From assembly GCF_025997995.1 (NCBI RefSeq), contig NZ_AP026683.1, positions 2,976,501 through 3,040,500 on the forward strand: DNA of 64,000 nucleotides. Direction: 5' to 3'. Made by a program: the position numbers and the translations under genes. The DNA comes from Sediminibacterium sp. TEGAF015. GTDB taxonomy: Bacteria > Bacteroidota > Bacteroidia > Chitinophagales > Chitinophagaceae. Positions 28,211-36,922 of the stretch are shown here, one piece after another. Below the pieces are notes generated by a model. That model was not told where the DNA came from. It made no database searches and worked only from the letters and a program-made list of their open reading frames with translations. How positions within the stretch are numbered: position 1 is the first letter of the stretch; every line of letters begins with the position of its first letter.

Positions 28211-29065
28211 TTATTCAAAGGTAGCAGGAGCGTTCCTGCTACCTTTTTTGTTTTTATAGGTTTTAATAGGAAGTTTAGATTGACAATGCATTTGATTGGG
28301 GGTTAAATAGGAGCAAGAATAGTGTGGTCTTTCTTGATTATAGATGTCAATGGTTTCTTTAATAATTTGCTGTTGAGTAGTTAGGTCAACTTTGTAGTTT
28401 TCGATACAAAACTCATTTTTAATGATTCCATTGACTCTTTCAGCTATGGCATTTGAGTAGGGGTCAGAGTCTGTCGTCATACTACAAGTGATTTTATGAT
28501 TACTAAGTAACCTTTGATATTCATTGGAGCAATATTGTAGGCCTCTGTCTGAGTGATGTATGAGTACTGCTTCTCGATATTTTCTTGTTTTAATAGCCAT
28601 TTTCATTGCTCTTAAAACCCCTTCCGTTTGTAAATTATTCGATAGGTCATACCCAACTATTTTCTTTGAGTAGGCATCCGTAACCAATGCAAGGTAGTGG
28701 TGTCCAATGGCAGATTGCATATAAGTTATATCGGACACCCATACTTGTTCTGGTCTTGTGATAAATAATCCATTTACCAGATCTTTATGCTTTCTGAACC
28801 TATGGTGAGAGAAAGTTGTTATCCTGTAACTCCTTTCAGGCTTTACTTCTAGGTGATTGGCTTTCATAATGGCAAATAACTTATCTCGACCAATTCCAAG
28901 TAGTTCCAATTTAGGCTTTAGTAAGAAATACAATTTTCTTGTGCCAATTCGTGGCATTCTTCTACGTATAGGAACAATTAAATCAATTACCTCCTGAGCT
29001 AGTGTCTTTCTTTTATTGGTAGCCCTAATTCTGCGATAATAGACCTGTCTGCTTAACCCGAACAA
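28211..29065 (-). CDS. IS3-family transposase OrfB (DDE integrase domain)
   Basis: The 284-residue open frame is the catalytic half of the transposase. An HTH_21-like region (RRRMPRIGTRKLYFLL) precedes the rve integrase core. The DDE residues are seen in VWVSDITYM, LIHHSDRGLQYCS and SNAIAERVNGIIKNEF, with the usual C-terminal IYNQERPHYSCSYLTP. It is normally made as an OrfAB fusion through -1 frameshifting at 29089-29095; upstream of the first ATG the frame reads ETLTATCALFGLSRQ and is open to the slippery site. The last ten codons coincide with a terminator-like hairpin that acts on the opposite strand. Confidence 0.95.
   Translation of the reverse strand: MFGLSRQVYYRRIRATNKRKTLAQEVIDLIVPIRRRMPRIGTRKLYFLLKPKLELLGIGRDKLFAIMKANHLEVKPERSYRITTFSHHRFRKHKDLVNGLFITRPEQVWVSDITYMQSAIGHHYLALVTDAYSKKIVGYDLSNNLQTEGVLRAMKMAIKTRKYREAVLIHHSDRGLQYCSNEYQRLLSNHKITCSMTTDSDPYSNAIAERVNGIIKNEFCIENYKVDLTTQQQIIKETIDIYNQERPHYSCSYLTPNQMHCQSKLPIKTYKNKKGSRNAPATFE
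28220..28249 (+). terminator. Rho-independent-type terminator inside the IS, facing the dcw operon
   Basis: A perfect 10-bp stem, GGTAGCAGGA (28220-28229) with TCCTGCTACC (28234-28243), and a GCGT loop are followed by TTTTTT (28244-28249). The T-run lies only on the + strand side, so it stops transcripts arriving from ftsZ before they run antisense through the transposase. It overlaps the 3' end of orfB. Confidence 0.8.
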
Positions 29066-29079
29066 CGCACAGGTAGCTG

Positions 29080-29514
29080 TTAGCGTTTCTTTTTTTTCTG
29101 ATCGATATTGGTCGATTGTTCGGGTGAGGAGTTTTTTCTTATTGGAATATTATATTCTTTCTCTGCCAAATTGATCATCATATCGAAAATCATGGCTTTT
29201 TTATCTGCCTGCTCTACTTGATGTTCTAAAAAAGCTTTTTGCTTTTCCAGAAGCTTAATCTTTAATTCCATCTCGAGCAGCTTTTGCTCTGGGGTTTTGG
29301 GCATATACGAGGGAGTTTGGTTTTCCCAGTTAAAGTTCCCATATTTTCTTAACCAGGCAATAATAGTTGCCCTAGATTGCACCCCATACTTGACCATGGC
29401 CCCTCTAGTGGATAGTTTACCGCGTTCAATTTCTTGAATAATCTCTAATTTTAGCGACAAAGGGTAATCACTTTGTTTTCGCTTAACATACTGATTCTCT
29501 TGATTGTCCTGCAT
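29080..29514 (-). CDS. IS3-family transposase OrfA (HTH protein)
   Basis: The 144-residue product has an N-terminal helix-turn-helix (LSLKLEIIQEIERGKLSTRG, then VQSRATIIAWLRKYG) and a C-terminal leucine-zipper-like coiled coil (LLEMELKIKLLEKQKAFLEH), as in OrfA of the IS150 group. It binds the IS ends and supplies the N-terminus of the OrfAB transposase. It ends DQKKKKR, encoded by the A-rich slippery stretch, just before its stop. The ATG at 29514 lies 38 nt inside the right end of the element. Confidence 0.93.
   Translation of the reverse strand: MQDNQENQYVKRKQSDYPLSLKLEIIQEIERGKLSTRGAMVKYGVQSRATIIAWLRKYGNFNWENQTPSYMPKTPEQKLLEMELKIKLLEKQKAFLEHQVEQADKKAMIFDMMINLAEKEYNIPIRKNSSPEQSTNIDQKKKKR
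29089..29095 (-). promoter_or_regulatory. -1 programmed ribosomal frameshift heptamer A-AAA-AAG
   Basis: Read on the minus strand, the heptamer falls in the orfA frame as A AAA AAG. Slipping back one base leads into GAA ACG CTA, the open orfB frame, while the 0 frame stops two codons later. This is the classic IS3 signal for making the OrfAB transposase. Confidence 0.85.
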
Positions 29515-29526
29515 ATTTTACATTTT

Positions 29527-29552
29527 GTGTATCGATATACTAGGACGAGACA
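29527..29552 (-). repeat. Right terminal inverted repeat of the IS3 element
   Basis: Read on the minus strand it starts TGTCTCGTCCTA and contains CGATAC at positions 19-24, mirroring the left end. It is followed outside by the target duplication CCA. Confidence 0.85.
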
Positions 29553-29569
29553 CCATTATATTTTCGGAT

Positions 29570-29599
29570 GCCCCACTTTACTTGAGTGGGGCTTTTTTT
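29570..29599 (+). terminator. Terminator, probably the original one of the dcw/ftsZ operon
   Basis: GCCCCACT (29570-29577) and AGTGGGGC (29585-29592) form an 8-bp GC-rich stem with a 7-nt loop, followed by seven T. No gene reads into it from the + strand apart from ftsZ, from which the IS now separates it. Without the IS it would lie about 40 nt after the ftsZ stop. Confidence 0.85.
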
Positions 29600-29626
29600 G
29601 CTGCAAACCTTTTAAATATATATTTG
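29597..29626 (+). promoter_or_regulatory. Bacteroidota-type promoter for the SDR gene
   Basis: TTTG (29597-29600), an 18-nt spacer and TATATTTG (29619-29626, exact TAnnTTTG) lie 20 nt before the ATG at 29647. The -33 element is the end of the terminator T-run. Confidence 0.7.
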
Positions 29627-29646
29627 TTATAATAGAAAGATAGCAT

Positions 29647-30630
29647 ATGGCAACGGTTTTGATTACCGGTGGAACGGGAACAGTGGGCACTCGTTTGACT
29701 GAATTATTAATGCACAAGGGATATTCAGTTATCATTGTGGGAAGAGGGGGCAATCATAAAAAAGTGGTTGATACAACCGGTAATGCAAATACGAATCTGC
29801 GATATGCTCAATGGAATATAGCCAATCAGACCATTGATGAATGGGCTATTCGGGAGGCAAATTTTATTGTTCATCTGGCTGGAGCCGGAGTGGCTGATCA
29901 GCGATGGTCTACTGCCAGGAAAAAAGAAATTGCAGATAGCAGAATACAGTCTGGCAATTTACTGGTAAAAGCGTTAAAAGAAATTCCGAATCAAGTACAG
30001 GCGGTAGTTAGTTCTTCTGCTATTGGCTGGTACGGTCCTGATCCCGCCAATAATCCTGGTTTTTCAGAAGATGCACCAGCTTATTCAGATTTTCTGGGAA
30101 CTACCTGTAAACAGTGGGAAGATAGTATGGCGCCTGTTGCTGCTATGAATAAAAGATTGGTGATTCTAAGAACAGGTATTGTATTGAGCAATGCCGGTGG
30201 AGCCTTGGTAGAATTTAAAAAACCACTAATAGCTAAAACCGCCGCCATCTTAGGTAATGGCCAACAAATGATTAGCTGGATTCATATTGATGACTTGTGT
30301 TATCAATTTATGTATGCTATTGAAAACAGCGCGCTGCAGGGTGTATACAATGCCGTTGCGCCAAATCCAGTTAATAACAAGCAACTCACTTTAACCCTTG
30401 CCAAAAAAATCTGCGGGTCTTTCTTTATTCCTTTTTATGTTCCTGCTTTTGTACTCAAAATAGTATTGGGCGAAATGAGTATTGAAGTGTTAAAGAGTGC
30501 TACTGTAAGCAGTAAAAAAATACAGCAGACAGGATACACTTTTCAATATCCCACTATTGAAAAAGCACTGGACAACTTAGTTCAAGTCTCTCTTGCTGTG
30601 CACTTTAAAGCAAATCAGCCAGATAAGTAA
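29647..30630 (+). CDS. NAD(P)-binding epimerase of the TIGR01777/SDR39U1 type
   Basis: The 327-residue extended SDR begins [20 protein letters not shown], the Rossmann glycine motif. It continues with [30 protein letters not shown] and [14 protein letters not shown], the pattern of the YfcH/SDR39U1 subgroup. The C-terminal segment ([20 protein letters not shown], then a hydrophobic [19 protein letters not shown]) matches its DUF1731-type tail. The physiological substrate of these proteins is not established. The 3' end overlaps the convergent ABC permease gene by 54 nt. Confidence 0.88.
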   Translation: MATVLITGGTGTVGTRLTELLMHKGYSVIIVGRGGNHKKVVDTTGNANTNLRYAQWNIANQTIDEWAIREANFIVHLAGAGVADQRWSTARKKEIADSRIQSGNLLVKALKEIPNQVQAVVSSSAIGWYGPDPANNPGFSEDAPAYSDFLGTTCKQWEDSMAPVAAMNKRLVILRTGIVLSNAGGALVEFKKPLIAKTAAILGNGQQMISWIHIDDLCYQFMYAIENSALQGVYNAVAPNPVNNKQLTLTLAKKICGSFFIPFYVPAFVLKIVLGEMSIEVLKSATVSSKKIQQTGYTFQYPTIEKALDNLVQVSLAVHFKANQPDK

Positions 30631-31404
30631 AGTGTAAAAGCAGGTGATGACCACTTGTTCTCCTACAAGTGTAATGGCCAGCTGATAAGCTTCTTTAGAG
30701 TCTTTTCCAAAATTGCCAGTGAATGCTGGCGCTACCAATATATTGTCAGAAGCTTCAATTGGCAAAAAACGGGTGATGGGGATCTTTTTATATTTTAAAT
30801 AGGCTACTAGAATATTTTCAACAACCAGATAGTAGAATACAAAAATACCCAGGGCAATAAATGCTTTTTTTACTAAGTAGCCAAGTAGGAAAGCGATAGA
30901 TAGTTGTGCGAATGTCTGCAAAAAGAACATGGGAATAAAATGCAGTTGTTCCGCAATTCTGCCCAAATTATCAGGATCTGCATACAGGCCAAATCCCATG
31001 GCAACCAGCATATACACTGACATGACCACAAAGGAAATGATGGCTACATCAATCAGCTTGCTTGTCATAAATTCTTTTCTGCTCCATCCGTCAATAATAT
31101 TCTGCTTATGGGTTTTGTAGTTGTATTCGTTGGTGATAAGCATGATTACCAGAATGCCCGGCAGAATTACAAAGAAGGAAGAGAAATAGGCAACCGTATG
31201 AAAGGTTTCCGGAAATGCAAATGGATTGCCCAATAACATTTTAGCAATATTGTTAGACATTTCCTGTCCCTGTGTTACTTGTTGATACACATTATAAAAC
31301 ATGTAATTGATGCTGGGATAAGTCAGCATTACAATGACCAGCATCCACCAAAAAGCGGGATACTTTTTTATTTTTAACCATTCTATATTTATCAGTGCGC
31401 CCAT
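30577..31404 (-). CDS. ABC-2 type transporter permease
   Basis: The 275-residue protein has about six membrane segments: one near 13-33, a pair around 70-90 and 110-135, then 155-175, 178-200 and 245-265. The periplasmic loop between the first two is long, as in ABC-2 exporters of the NatB/CcmB-like type. It lies 11 nt downstream of its ATPase gene on the same strand. The substrate is unknown; such pairs often export lipids, peptides or sodium. The C-terminus overlaps the convergent SDR gene by 54 nt. Confidence 0.85.
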   Translation of the reverse strand: MGALINIEWLKIKKYPAFWWMLVIVMLTYPSINYMFYNVYQQVTQGQEMSNNIAKMLLGNPFAFPETFHTVAYFSSFFVILPGILVIMLITNEYNYKTHKQNIIDGWSRKEFMTSKLIDVAIISFVVMSVYMLVAMGFGLYADPDNLGRIAEQLHFIPMFFLQTFAQLSIAFLLGYLVKKAFIALGIFVFYYLVVENILVAYLKYKKIPITRFLPIEASDNILVAPAFTGNFGKDSKEAYQLAITLVGEQVVITCFYTLLIWLICFKVHSKRDLN

Positions 31405-31415
31405 TGTGTATGTTT

Positions 31416-32315
31416 TTAGTCGTTGGTAAGTTCAAAGAACTTGCTTTCTAAACTCTTTTTCTTGTTTAAAAGGAAATTGAGTGTAATGCCATGGTTAAAG
31501 CAGAATTGATTCACTGCTTCCATATTGGCAGTTCCGGCAGGAAAGTGAACCTGTAAGCGGTTGTTGTCTTCCTTAATGGACAACACCTGTTCCATATTGG
31601 CTAGACATGCTTTTAGTGCTGCAACATCAGCTGAGCCTATTTCTACAATGTCTTCATTGCTTAGCACTTCATCCACCGGCCCACTGGTTAACAGCGTTCC
31701 TCTTTTTAATATGGCAACATGCGAACAAATTTTTTCTACCTCATCCAATAAGTGGCTCGCAATAATGATGGTGATGCCATTGTTGGCCAATCGTTTAATC
31801 AATTCTCTTATTTCCAGTATTCCTACGGGATCTAAACCGTTAGTGGGTTCATCTAGCAATAACACTTCCGGATTGCCGAGCAAGGCAGCCGCAATGGCCA
31901 GTCTTTGTTTCATGCCCAGGCTATACGTACTGAATTTTGATTTTTTTCTTTCCGTGAGTTTTACAATCTCTAGCACAGCATCTATGTCTGCATCTGATCC
32001 CCTTCCACTGATGGCTGCAGTAATTTTTAAATTGTCCACTGCAGACAAATAGTGATAAAAATTGGGGGTCTCCAACAAAGAGCCCACTCTTTTTCTGGCA
32101 TCGGCACTGGGTGGCTGATTGAACCACTGGTAAGTTCCCGAGTCTGCTCCCAACACATCTAGGACAATACTCATGAGTGTGGTTTTGCCGCTTCCGTTAG
32201 GACCTAAAATACCAAATACACTGCCTTTGGGAATGGATAAGGAAACTCCTTTTAATGCTTTGACGGCACCGTAAGATTTACTTACCTCCATTAATTGCAA
32301 TACTTTTTCCATCAT
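31416..32315 (-). CDS. ABC transporter ATP-binding protein
   Basis: The 299-residue ATPase has Walker A GPNGSGKTTL, Q-loop region LLETPNFYHYLSA, signature YSLGMKQRLAIA and Walker B VLLLDEPTNGLDP, with the H-loop in IIIASHLLDEV. A C-terminal extension of about 80 residues after the nucleotide-binding domain is typical of the NatA/CcmA-like group that pairs with ABC-2 permeases. ATG 32315 (MMEKVLQL) is preferred to an upstream TTG at 32330. It is the first gene of a two-gene operon with the permease. Confidence 0.92.
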   Translation of the reverse strand: MMEKVLQLMEVSKSYGAVKALKGVSLSIPKGSVFGILGPNGSGKTTLMSIVLDVLGADSGTYQWFNQPPSADARKRVGSLLETPNFYHYLSAVDNLKITAAISGRGSDADIDAVLEIVKLTERKKSKFSTYSLGMKQRLAIAAALLGNPEVLLLDEPTNGLDPVGILEIRELIKRLANNGITIIIASHLLDEVEKICSHVAILKRGTLLTSGPVDEVLSNEDIVEIGSADVAALKACLANMEQVLSIKEDNNRLQVHFPAGTANMEAVNQFCFNHGITLNFLLNKKKSLESKFFELTND

Positions 32316-32354
32316 TTTTATTTTGGGCAAACTGCCTCAGTTAATCGTAAGACA

Positions 32355-33434
32355 TTAGTCTTTCAGCCAGTTCTTCAGTTGCTTCATTACTTTTTCGTCT
32401 TTGAATATACCAAACTTATCGTTGTAATCCCATAGCATGGTAGGTATTTCAAACTGCTGCATTAAACGCGTGATATCTCTAAGATAAGTAGATTTTGATT
32501 TGGCATTCGCTAAATTGATAACCCCCGTTTCTGTACAGATAAGCGGTAAATTCAGCTTATCAGCATCTGCTTTTATTCTTTTAATTCTGCTGTATAAATA
32601 ATTGTAATTCGCTTCCCTTGGGAACCGCTCAAACTCTTTTATTACTTCTGAATCGGGTGCCGCGTCTTTCAGTTCCGGCATTTTTCTTTTCCGAAAAGGA
32701 TAGGGCAGTCCGGTCATATAAGTTTTCTCCTTGGTCCAATCTGCCCCCTGATGTGTAAAAACGTAAGGCTCATAGAAATGAAAAGTGTACAGGATTTTTC
32801 CGTCGTCTACTGGTAGTTTGCCCATGGCCAACAGCTCATTAATACCGTTGTAGTTGGTTCCTCCAATAATGAATATTCGATCATGGTCTTCTTTCCTGAG
32901 TGCTTTGATAATAGTATTGGCTGTAAGTTTCCAGGTTTCAGCACTGCTTATGGGTTCATTGTAAAGTTCAAAAAACAGTTTTTCACTGGAAAACTCCCTT
33001 AAGTATTGAATCACCTGTTTCCAGATCTGAATAATCCTGTCCGCCTCAGTTTCCTTGTTCTGGTCGGTTAACTTACCATAATGGTAAACAATTACCAGTT
33101 TTAGGTTCAATCTCCGGCAGTTCATATAGGTGTCATGCAATTTTTGGAGAATTGCTTCGTTTAATTGGGTGGATCCTTCCCTCATGAAGTAATCAAAAGC
33201 CACCGGCAAACGAACTGTTTCGAATCCGGCAGCGGCAATTGATTCCAGCATCGGGCGAATTTCAGTTGTTAGCAATTGTTGTTGGTTGGCCCAGTATTGT
33301 TCTAACAATGAAATATTCACCCCTTGACCCAAAGAGAGGGAGATCTTGCGGAGTGCTTCTTGATTTTGAGCGGAAACCGGGGCTGATTCCAGTAGGAAAA
33401 AGCAACTGATGAGTACTAAAGTTCTTCGCAACAC
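32355..33434 (-). CDS. Secreted glycoside hydrolase family 5 (cellulase-like)
   Basis: The 359-residue enzyme starts at GTG and has a signal peptide ending around SAPVSAQ (residue 23). The (beta/alpha)8 GH5 core shows the acid/base Glu160 in FFELYNEPIS and the nucleophile Glu302 in LICTETGVI; TFHFYEPYVFTHQGADW supplies the conserved His/Tyr region. GH5 enzymes cut beta-1,4-glucans, mannans or related polymers. The gene is divergent from the exopolysaccharide operon starting 52 nt away, the position that periplasmic glucanases such as BcsZ have next to cellulose synthase genes. A GH5 paralogue lies at 60021-61187. Confidence 0.88.
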   Translation of the reverse strand: MLRRTLVLISCFFLLESAPVSAQNQEALRKISLSLGQGVNISLLEQYWANQQQLLTTEIRPMLESIAAAGFETVRLPVAFDYFMREGSTQLNEAILQKLHDTYMNCRRLNLKLVIVYHYGKLTDQNKETEADRIIQIWKQVIQYLREFSSEKLFFELYNEPISSAETWKLTANTIIKALRKEDHDRIFIIGGTNYNGINELLAMGKLPVDDGKILYTFHFYEPYVFTHQGADWTKEKTYMTGLPYPFRKRKMPELKDAAPDSEVIKEFERFPREANYNYLYSRIKRIKADADKLNLPLICTETGVINLANAKSKSTYLRDITRLMQQFEIPTMLWDYNDKFGIFKDEKVMKQLKNWLKD

Positions 33435-33485
33435 GTTTTACAGTTAAATGATTAATATTTTATCAGTAGCAGATATTAAGTACCC

Positions 33486-34856
33486 ATGATTGATTACCAT
33501 CGGATCCCTTATGTAAATATAGACCGCTCCAAGCTAAATAACGAGCTGGTAAAGCGGGGTGCTTACTATGCGAATGTGGCTGTGTGGACCTTAATGTTTT
33601 CACTTCCTTTGTTTTGGTTGTTGGATGTTTTATTCATGAAAGAAGACTGGATGTTCTTATTGGTCATCCGTATTATCTTCTTTTCCATTTCTTATTTCTT
33701 TTACATTTTCGGCACCAAAAAAAGATGGGGCTATGAATTGATATTAAACTTAGTCGTAGGTATAAATATTGCATTGGTCTCCATGATTTGTGGAATTGTT
33801 CCTGTGACTACTGGTTTGCCTTACTATTTGCTGGCAGCTATCATGATGCTGTTATTAAATACCATTTTATTCTGGAGACCCCTGTTTGCGCAGTTGCATG
33901 CTGCAATATCCTTCACCATTATCTTGTTCATGTACTCCCTGAACAATGAAACAGCCAGCTATGCCAGCTTGATTTCCAATGGTGGTGGGGTATATTTTTT
34001 AGTAGCTATTTTTTCTATTGTTATTGCCTATAACCGCTACCAGATTGTAAAGCGTGAAACAGAGAAAAACCTGATTATTGAAGAGTCTAACAGAAGACTA
34101 CTGGAACAGAACGAAAAAATTAATGACCAGCACCATATTATTGAAGAGAAGAACCGTCGGTTAAAAGAATTGAGTGACTACCGCCAGAATACATTGAACA
34201 TCATGATCCATGACCTGAAAAACTTTATCGGGTCTAATCAGATTTCCATTGACCTGATTAACAGAAAGAGCAGCAACCTTACTTCTGATCAGAAGGAAAT
34301 TTTGAGTTATATCACCATGGGTAACGAAAAACTGCACTACCTGAGTCAGAAATTGGCTGAGTCTGCAGAAGCCGATTCGGGTAAAATTACTTACCGGATG
34401 GAGCAATTCGATATTATTCCGGAAGTTGAAAAAGCGGCCATTACCCTGGTAGATGCAGCCAGTATTAAGCAGGTTAACCTTCAGGTTCACCTCTCTCCAT
34501 CCGAAGTAATGGTCAATATTGACAAAATATTTTTACGTCATATATTATTTAAGCTACTTTCTAACGTTATTAGGTTTATCCAAAAGGGTTCTTCGGTTAG
34601 TATTCATGCCAATGACCTTGACGGGGCTTGTATTATTGAGATTATCAATAAGACAAACAACCCTATCGGAATGGAAAAACTGGATGAATATTTTAGCCGA
34701 CTAACCAATCCTAACCAGTCTGATGTGGCCATCAACCATTCAGGCATGGGATTTTCTATTGCTAAGCAGCTAACCGAAGACATGGGAGGTTCGCTGACTT
34801 ACGAAAGCAATGTGACAGTTGGAAACTATTTTAAACTCAAATTCAAACTGGCTTAG
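33486..34856 (+). CDS. Membrane histidine kinase-like protein with degenerate ATPase domain
   Basis: The 456-residue protein has about six membrane helices (30-185), a coiled coil (190-235), a DHp helix with His242 in IMIHDLKNFIG, and an ATPase-like C-terminus. The H-box form HDLKN is a recognised variant. The ATPase domain looks damaged: the N-box is KLLSNVIRFIQ and the G1 motif DxGxG is absent (IINKTNNPIG at 387-395), while the G2 loop SGMGFSIAK is kept. It may bind nucleotide poorly and act as a scaffold or phosphatase. It is the first gene of the exopolysaccharide operon, 17 nt before the bcsB-like gene, so it probably senses or regulates polymer synthesis. No response regulator is adjacent. 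Confidence 0.82.
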   Translation: MIDYHRIPYVNIDRSKLNNELVKRGAYYANVAVWTLMFSLPLFWLLDVLFMKEDWMFLLVIRIIFFSISYFFYIFGTKKRWGYELILNLVVGINIALVSMICGIVPVTTGLPYYLLAAIMMLLLNTILFWRPLFAQLHAAISFTIILFMYSLNNETASYASLISNGGGVYFLVAIFSIVIAYNRYQIVKRETEKNLIIEESNRRLLEQNEKINDQHHIIEEKNRRLKELSDYRQNTLNIMIHDLKNFIGSNQISIDLINRKSSNLTSDQKEILSYITMGNEKLHYLSQKLAESAEADSGKITYRMEQFDIIPEVEKAAITLVDAASIKQVNLQVHLSPSEVMVNIDKIFLRHILFKLLSNVIRFIQKGSSVSIHANDLDGACIIEIINKTNNPIGMEKLDEYFSRLTNPNQSDVAINHSGMGFSIAKQLTEDMGGSLTYESNVTVGNYFKLKFKLA

Positions 34857-34873
34857 TTTAAATACCCGAAATC

Positions 34874-36895
34874 ATGAAAACAAAATCATCCCTGCTCGTA
34901 CTCTTCCTGCTAATAGCTGGTAGTATTATTGCCCAGGATTTCAAGACCCGCTCTTTGGAAGCAATGGGTTACCGGAATGAATCCATCATGGGGATTAATG
35001 GTGCAATTTCCTATTTCCTTAAACTACAGCCAAGAGACGATGTTGACCGTACGAACTTAGTGCTGCAGGTAAAGCCTTCTCAAGTATTAAGAGAAGACAT
35101 GTCTACCATTACCGTTTCTTTAAAAGACGAGCCTGTATATACCACCCGATTGGTGGCAGACGCCATTGACTCTGTAATGACGATTGTAATCCCCCTGAAT
35201 AAAAGATATGTTCAGGAAGACGGTCGTTTTATTAAGTTGAGAATTGATGCCAAGATGGCGATGTCCGACGAATATTGTAAAGACGTGGACAATCCGGCTA
35301 TCTGGGTTACCATCCGTAACTCTTCTTATTTAGAAGTAATTAAACAAGATCGTGCTACTTACTATCATAGTTTAAAAGAAACCATTTCTGAATACAATTC
35401 AGTTTCAACACCTGTAAATGCAGACCTGGATGATTTAACCAGTGGTGCTATTCTTTTTGCTTTATTAAAGCAGAAGGGTGGTCTGGAAGATATTGTTACC
35501 AATAACTTCAGAAATACAGACTCATCAGTTGGAACTACTATTGTAACTGGTTTATACAGCAAACTACCTGCTTATATTCAGTCTCAGTTGCCTGAATTTA
35601 AAAACGGTCAGGGGCTTATCAAGAATTGTATTTTCCCCAATGGTGATTATGTGTTGGTGATTACGGGCAAAGATCAGGAGGGATATAAAAAAGCAATTTA
35701 TACACTCACGAATTATAAGATTATCAACGGTAGTTTCTCGTACACCATGTTGGTAGATGCAGGACAGCCGGCGTACTTTGACAAGAATCAGTTACCCGTG
35801 GTATTCTCACTGGAAGAACTGGGAGGTACGCCTAAGTTGATGGAAGGTATTGGTGCATTAAAAACCAACTATGCATTCTCTTTGGCCGATTACAACGCCA
35901 TTCCTAAGAAACTTACTTTTCACCTGGAAGCCATGCTTTCCTTGCTGAAAGAGGGTGACCGTGGTTTCTTAAACGTTTACCTGAATGATAACTTGGTATT
36001 CAGTACCGACTTACACGATAAAACCAGTTTCAATGGAGACATTGAGCTGAAACCCTACTTGCTTACAAAGAATAACTCACTGGTGGTGGAAATGCGTTTC
36101 CATGGACAGGGTGGTATTTGTAAGGAAGGTTTCTCTAACTTCTTTGGTTTCATTGATACTAAAACGTCTAATCTTGTTTTCTCCGGTGAAAAAGTAAATG
36201 AGTTCTATAACTTCTTTAACTATCCAGGAGAGTTCAGAAAGAAAGCCCTTCGTTGTATTGTTACCCCAAGCTTGATGCCTTATCTGGCGCCGTCTCTGGG
36301 TGAATTGGTATTCCAGTTGAACACAGCAACCCTGGCTGCCAACTACCTTTTCATTCCTGAGTTGGTAACTTCTGACAAAGCCAATTTGAATGATATGGCA
36401 AATATGAATGCCATTGCATTATTGCACAGAAACGATCCTTTGATCAAGAACTTTGAAAAGAATTTACCCGTACAGTTCAATAGAGATTTCCAGTTGTATA
36501 AAGATATTAGTGGAGAAACTTCCTACTCAATTAATGATTTCTCTAATTCTGGTATCGCACAAATTTTCCGACAGGGTAGTTCTACCTTCCTGCTCGTGAG
36601 TGCATTGGGCGACTCTAGTATTAGTGATGCATTCGAAGGAGTAATCAAGAGCTTTGGTTCTCAGTACTCTGCTATTGAAAGTAACGTATGTATTGCCAAC
36701 AGTAAGGGTAAGAGTAACTTCTTCTTTAAGCTTCCTGACAATGCTGGATTGGTTACCTATAGAGGCGATAAAAACAATATGGCCCTGCTTTGGAATAAGT
36801 ATAAGTATTTTATGCTGGCAGGTTTGGGTATCTTATTGGTACTTGGCTTCTTCTTCATCAGAAAGCGTGTGAAAAAATCACAGGAGATTGTATAA
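34874..36895 (+). CDS. BcsB-like periplasmic subunit of a polysaccharide synthase
   Basis: The 673-residue protein has a signal peptide (1-20, ending IIAQ), a large periplasmic beta-rich body and one C-terminal membrane helix (YFMLAGLGILLVLGFFFI) with a basic tail. This topology and segments such as LNVYLNDNLVF, LLTKNNSLVVEMRFHGQGGI and the carbohydrate-binding/flavodoxin-like alternation match BcsB of cellulose synthases. BcsB guides the nascent chain through the periplasm and its C-terminal helix docks on the synthase. The synthase-like GT2 follows 27 nt downstream. The polymer need not be cellulose. Confidence 0.8.
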   Translation: MKTKSSLLVLFLLIAGSIIAQDFKTRSLEAMGYRNESIMGINGAISYFLKLQPRDDVDRTNLVLQVKPSQVLREDMSTITVSLKDEPVYTTRLVADAIDSVMTIVIPLNKRYVQEDGRFIKLRIDAKMAMSDEYCKDVDNPAIWVTIRNSSYLEVIKQDRATYYHSLKETISEYNSVSTPVNADLDDLTSGAILFALLKQKGGLEDIVTNNFRNTDSSVGTTIVTGLYSKLPAYIQSQLPEFKNGQGLIKNCIFPNGDYVLVITGKDQEGYKKAIYTLTNYKIINGSFSYTMLVDAGQPAYFDKNQLPVVFSLEELGGTPKLMEGIGALKTNYAFSLADYNAIPKKLTFHLEAMLSLLKEGDRGFLNVYLNDNLVFSTDLHDKTSFNGDIELKPYLLTKNNSLVVEMRFHGQGGICKEGFSNFFGFIDTKTSNLVFSGEKVNEFYNFFNYPGEFRKKALRCIVTPSLMPYLAPSLGELVFQLNTATLAANYLFIPELVTSDKANLNDMANMNAIALLHRNDPLIKNFEKNLPVQFNRDFQLYKDISGETSYSINDFSNSGIAQIFRQGSSTFLLVSALGDSSISDAFEGVIKSFGSQYSAIESNVCIANSKGKSNFFFKLPDNAGLVTYRGDKNNMALLWNKYKYFMLAGLGILLVLGFFFIRKRVKKSQEIV

Positions 36896-36922
36896 TTGGT
36901 TTCTTAAAAATCCGTAGCATCT

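Larger units (their letters stand above)
28164..29552 (-). mobile_element. Complete IS3-family insertion sequence (IS150-like group), 1389 bp
   Basis: The ends are imperfect inverted repeats of about 26 bp (18 of 26 identical): TGACCCGTCCTA at the left and, read inward from the right, TGTCTCGTCCTA, both followed by CGATAC. The trinucleotide CCA flanks both ends (28161-28163 and 29553-29555) as a target duplication. Inside, orfA and orfB overlap in the typical -1 arrangement. Both reading frames are intact with a full DDE triad, so the copy looks recent and possibly active. It has landed between ftsZ and a rho-independent terminator. Confidence 0.93.

Noticed and set aside
34161..34490. 109-codon frame antisense to the kinase-like gene
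   Set aside because: It is a complement shadow of the coiled-coil/DHp region with no start signal or homology.
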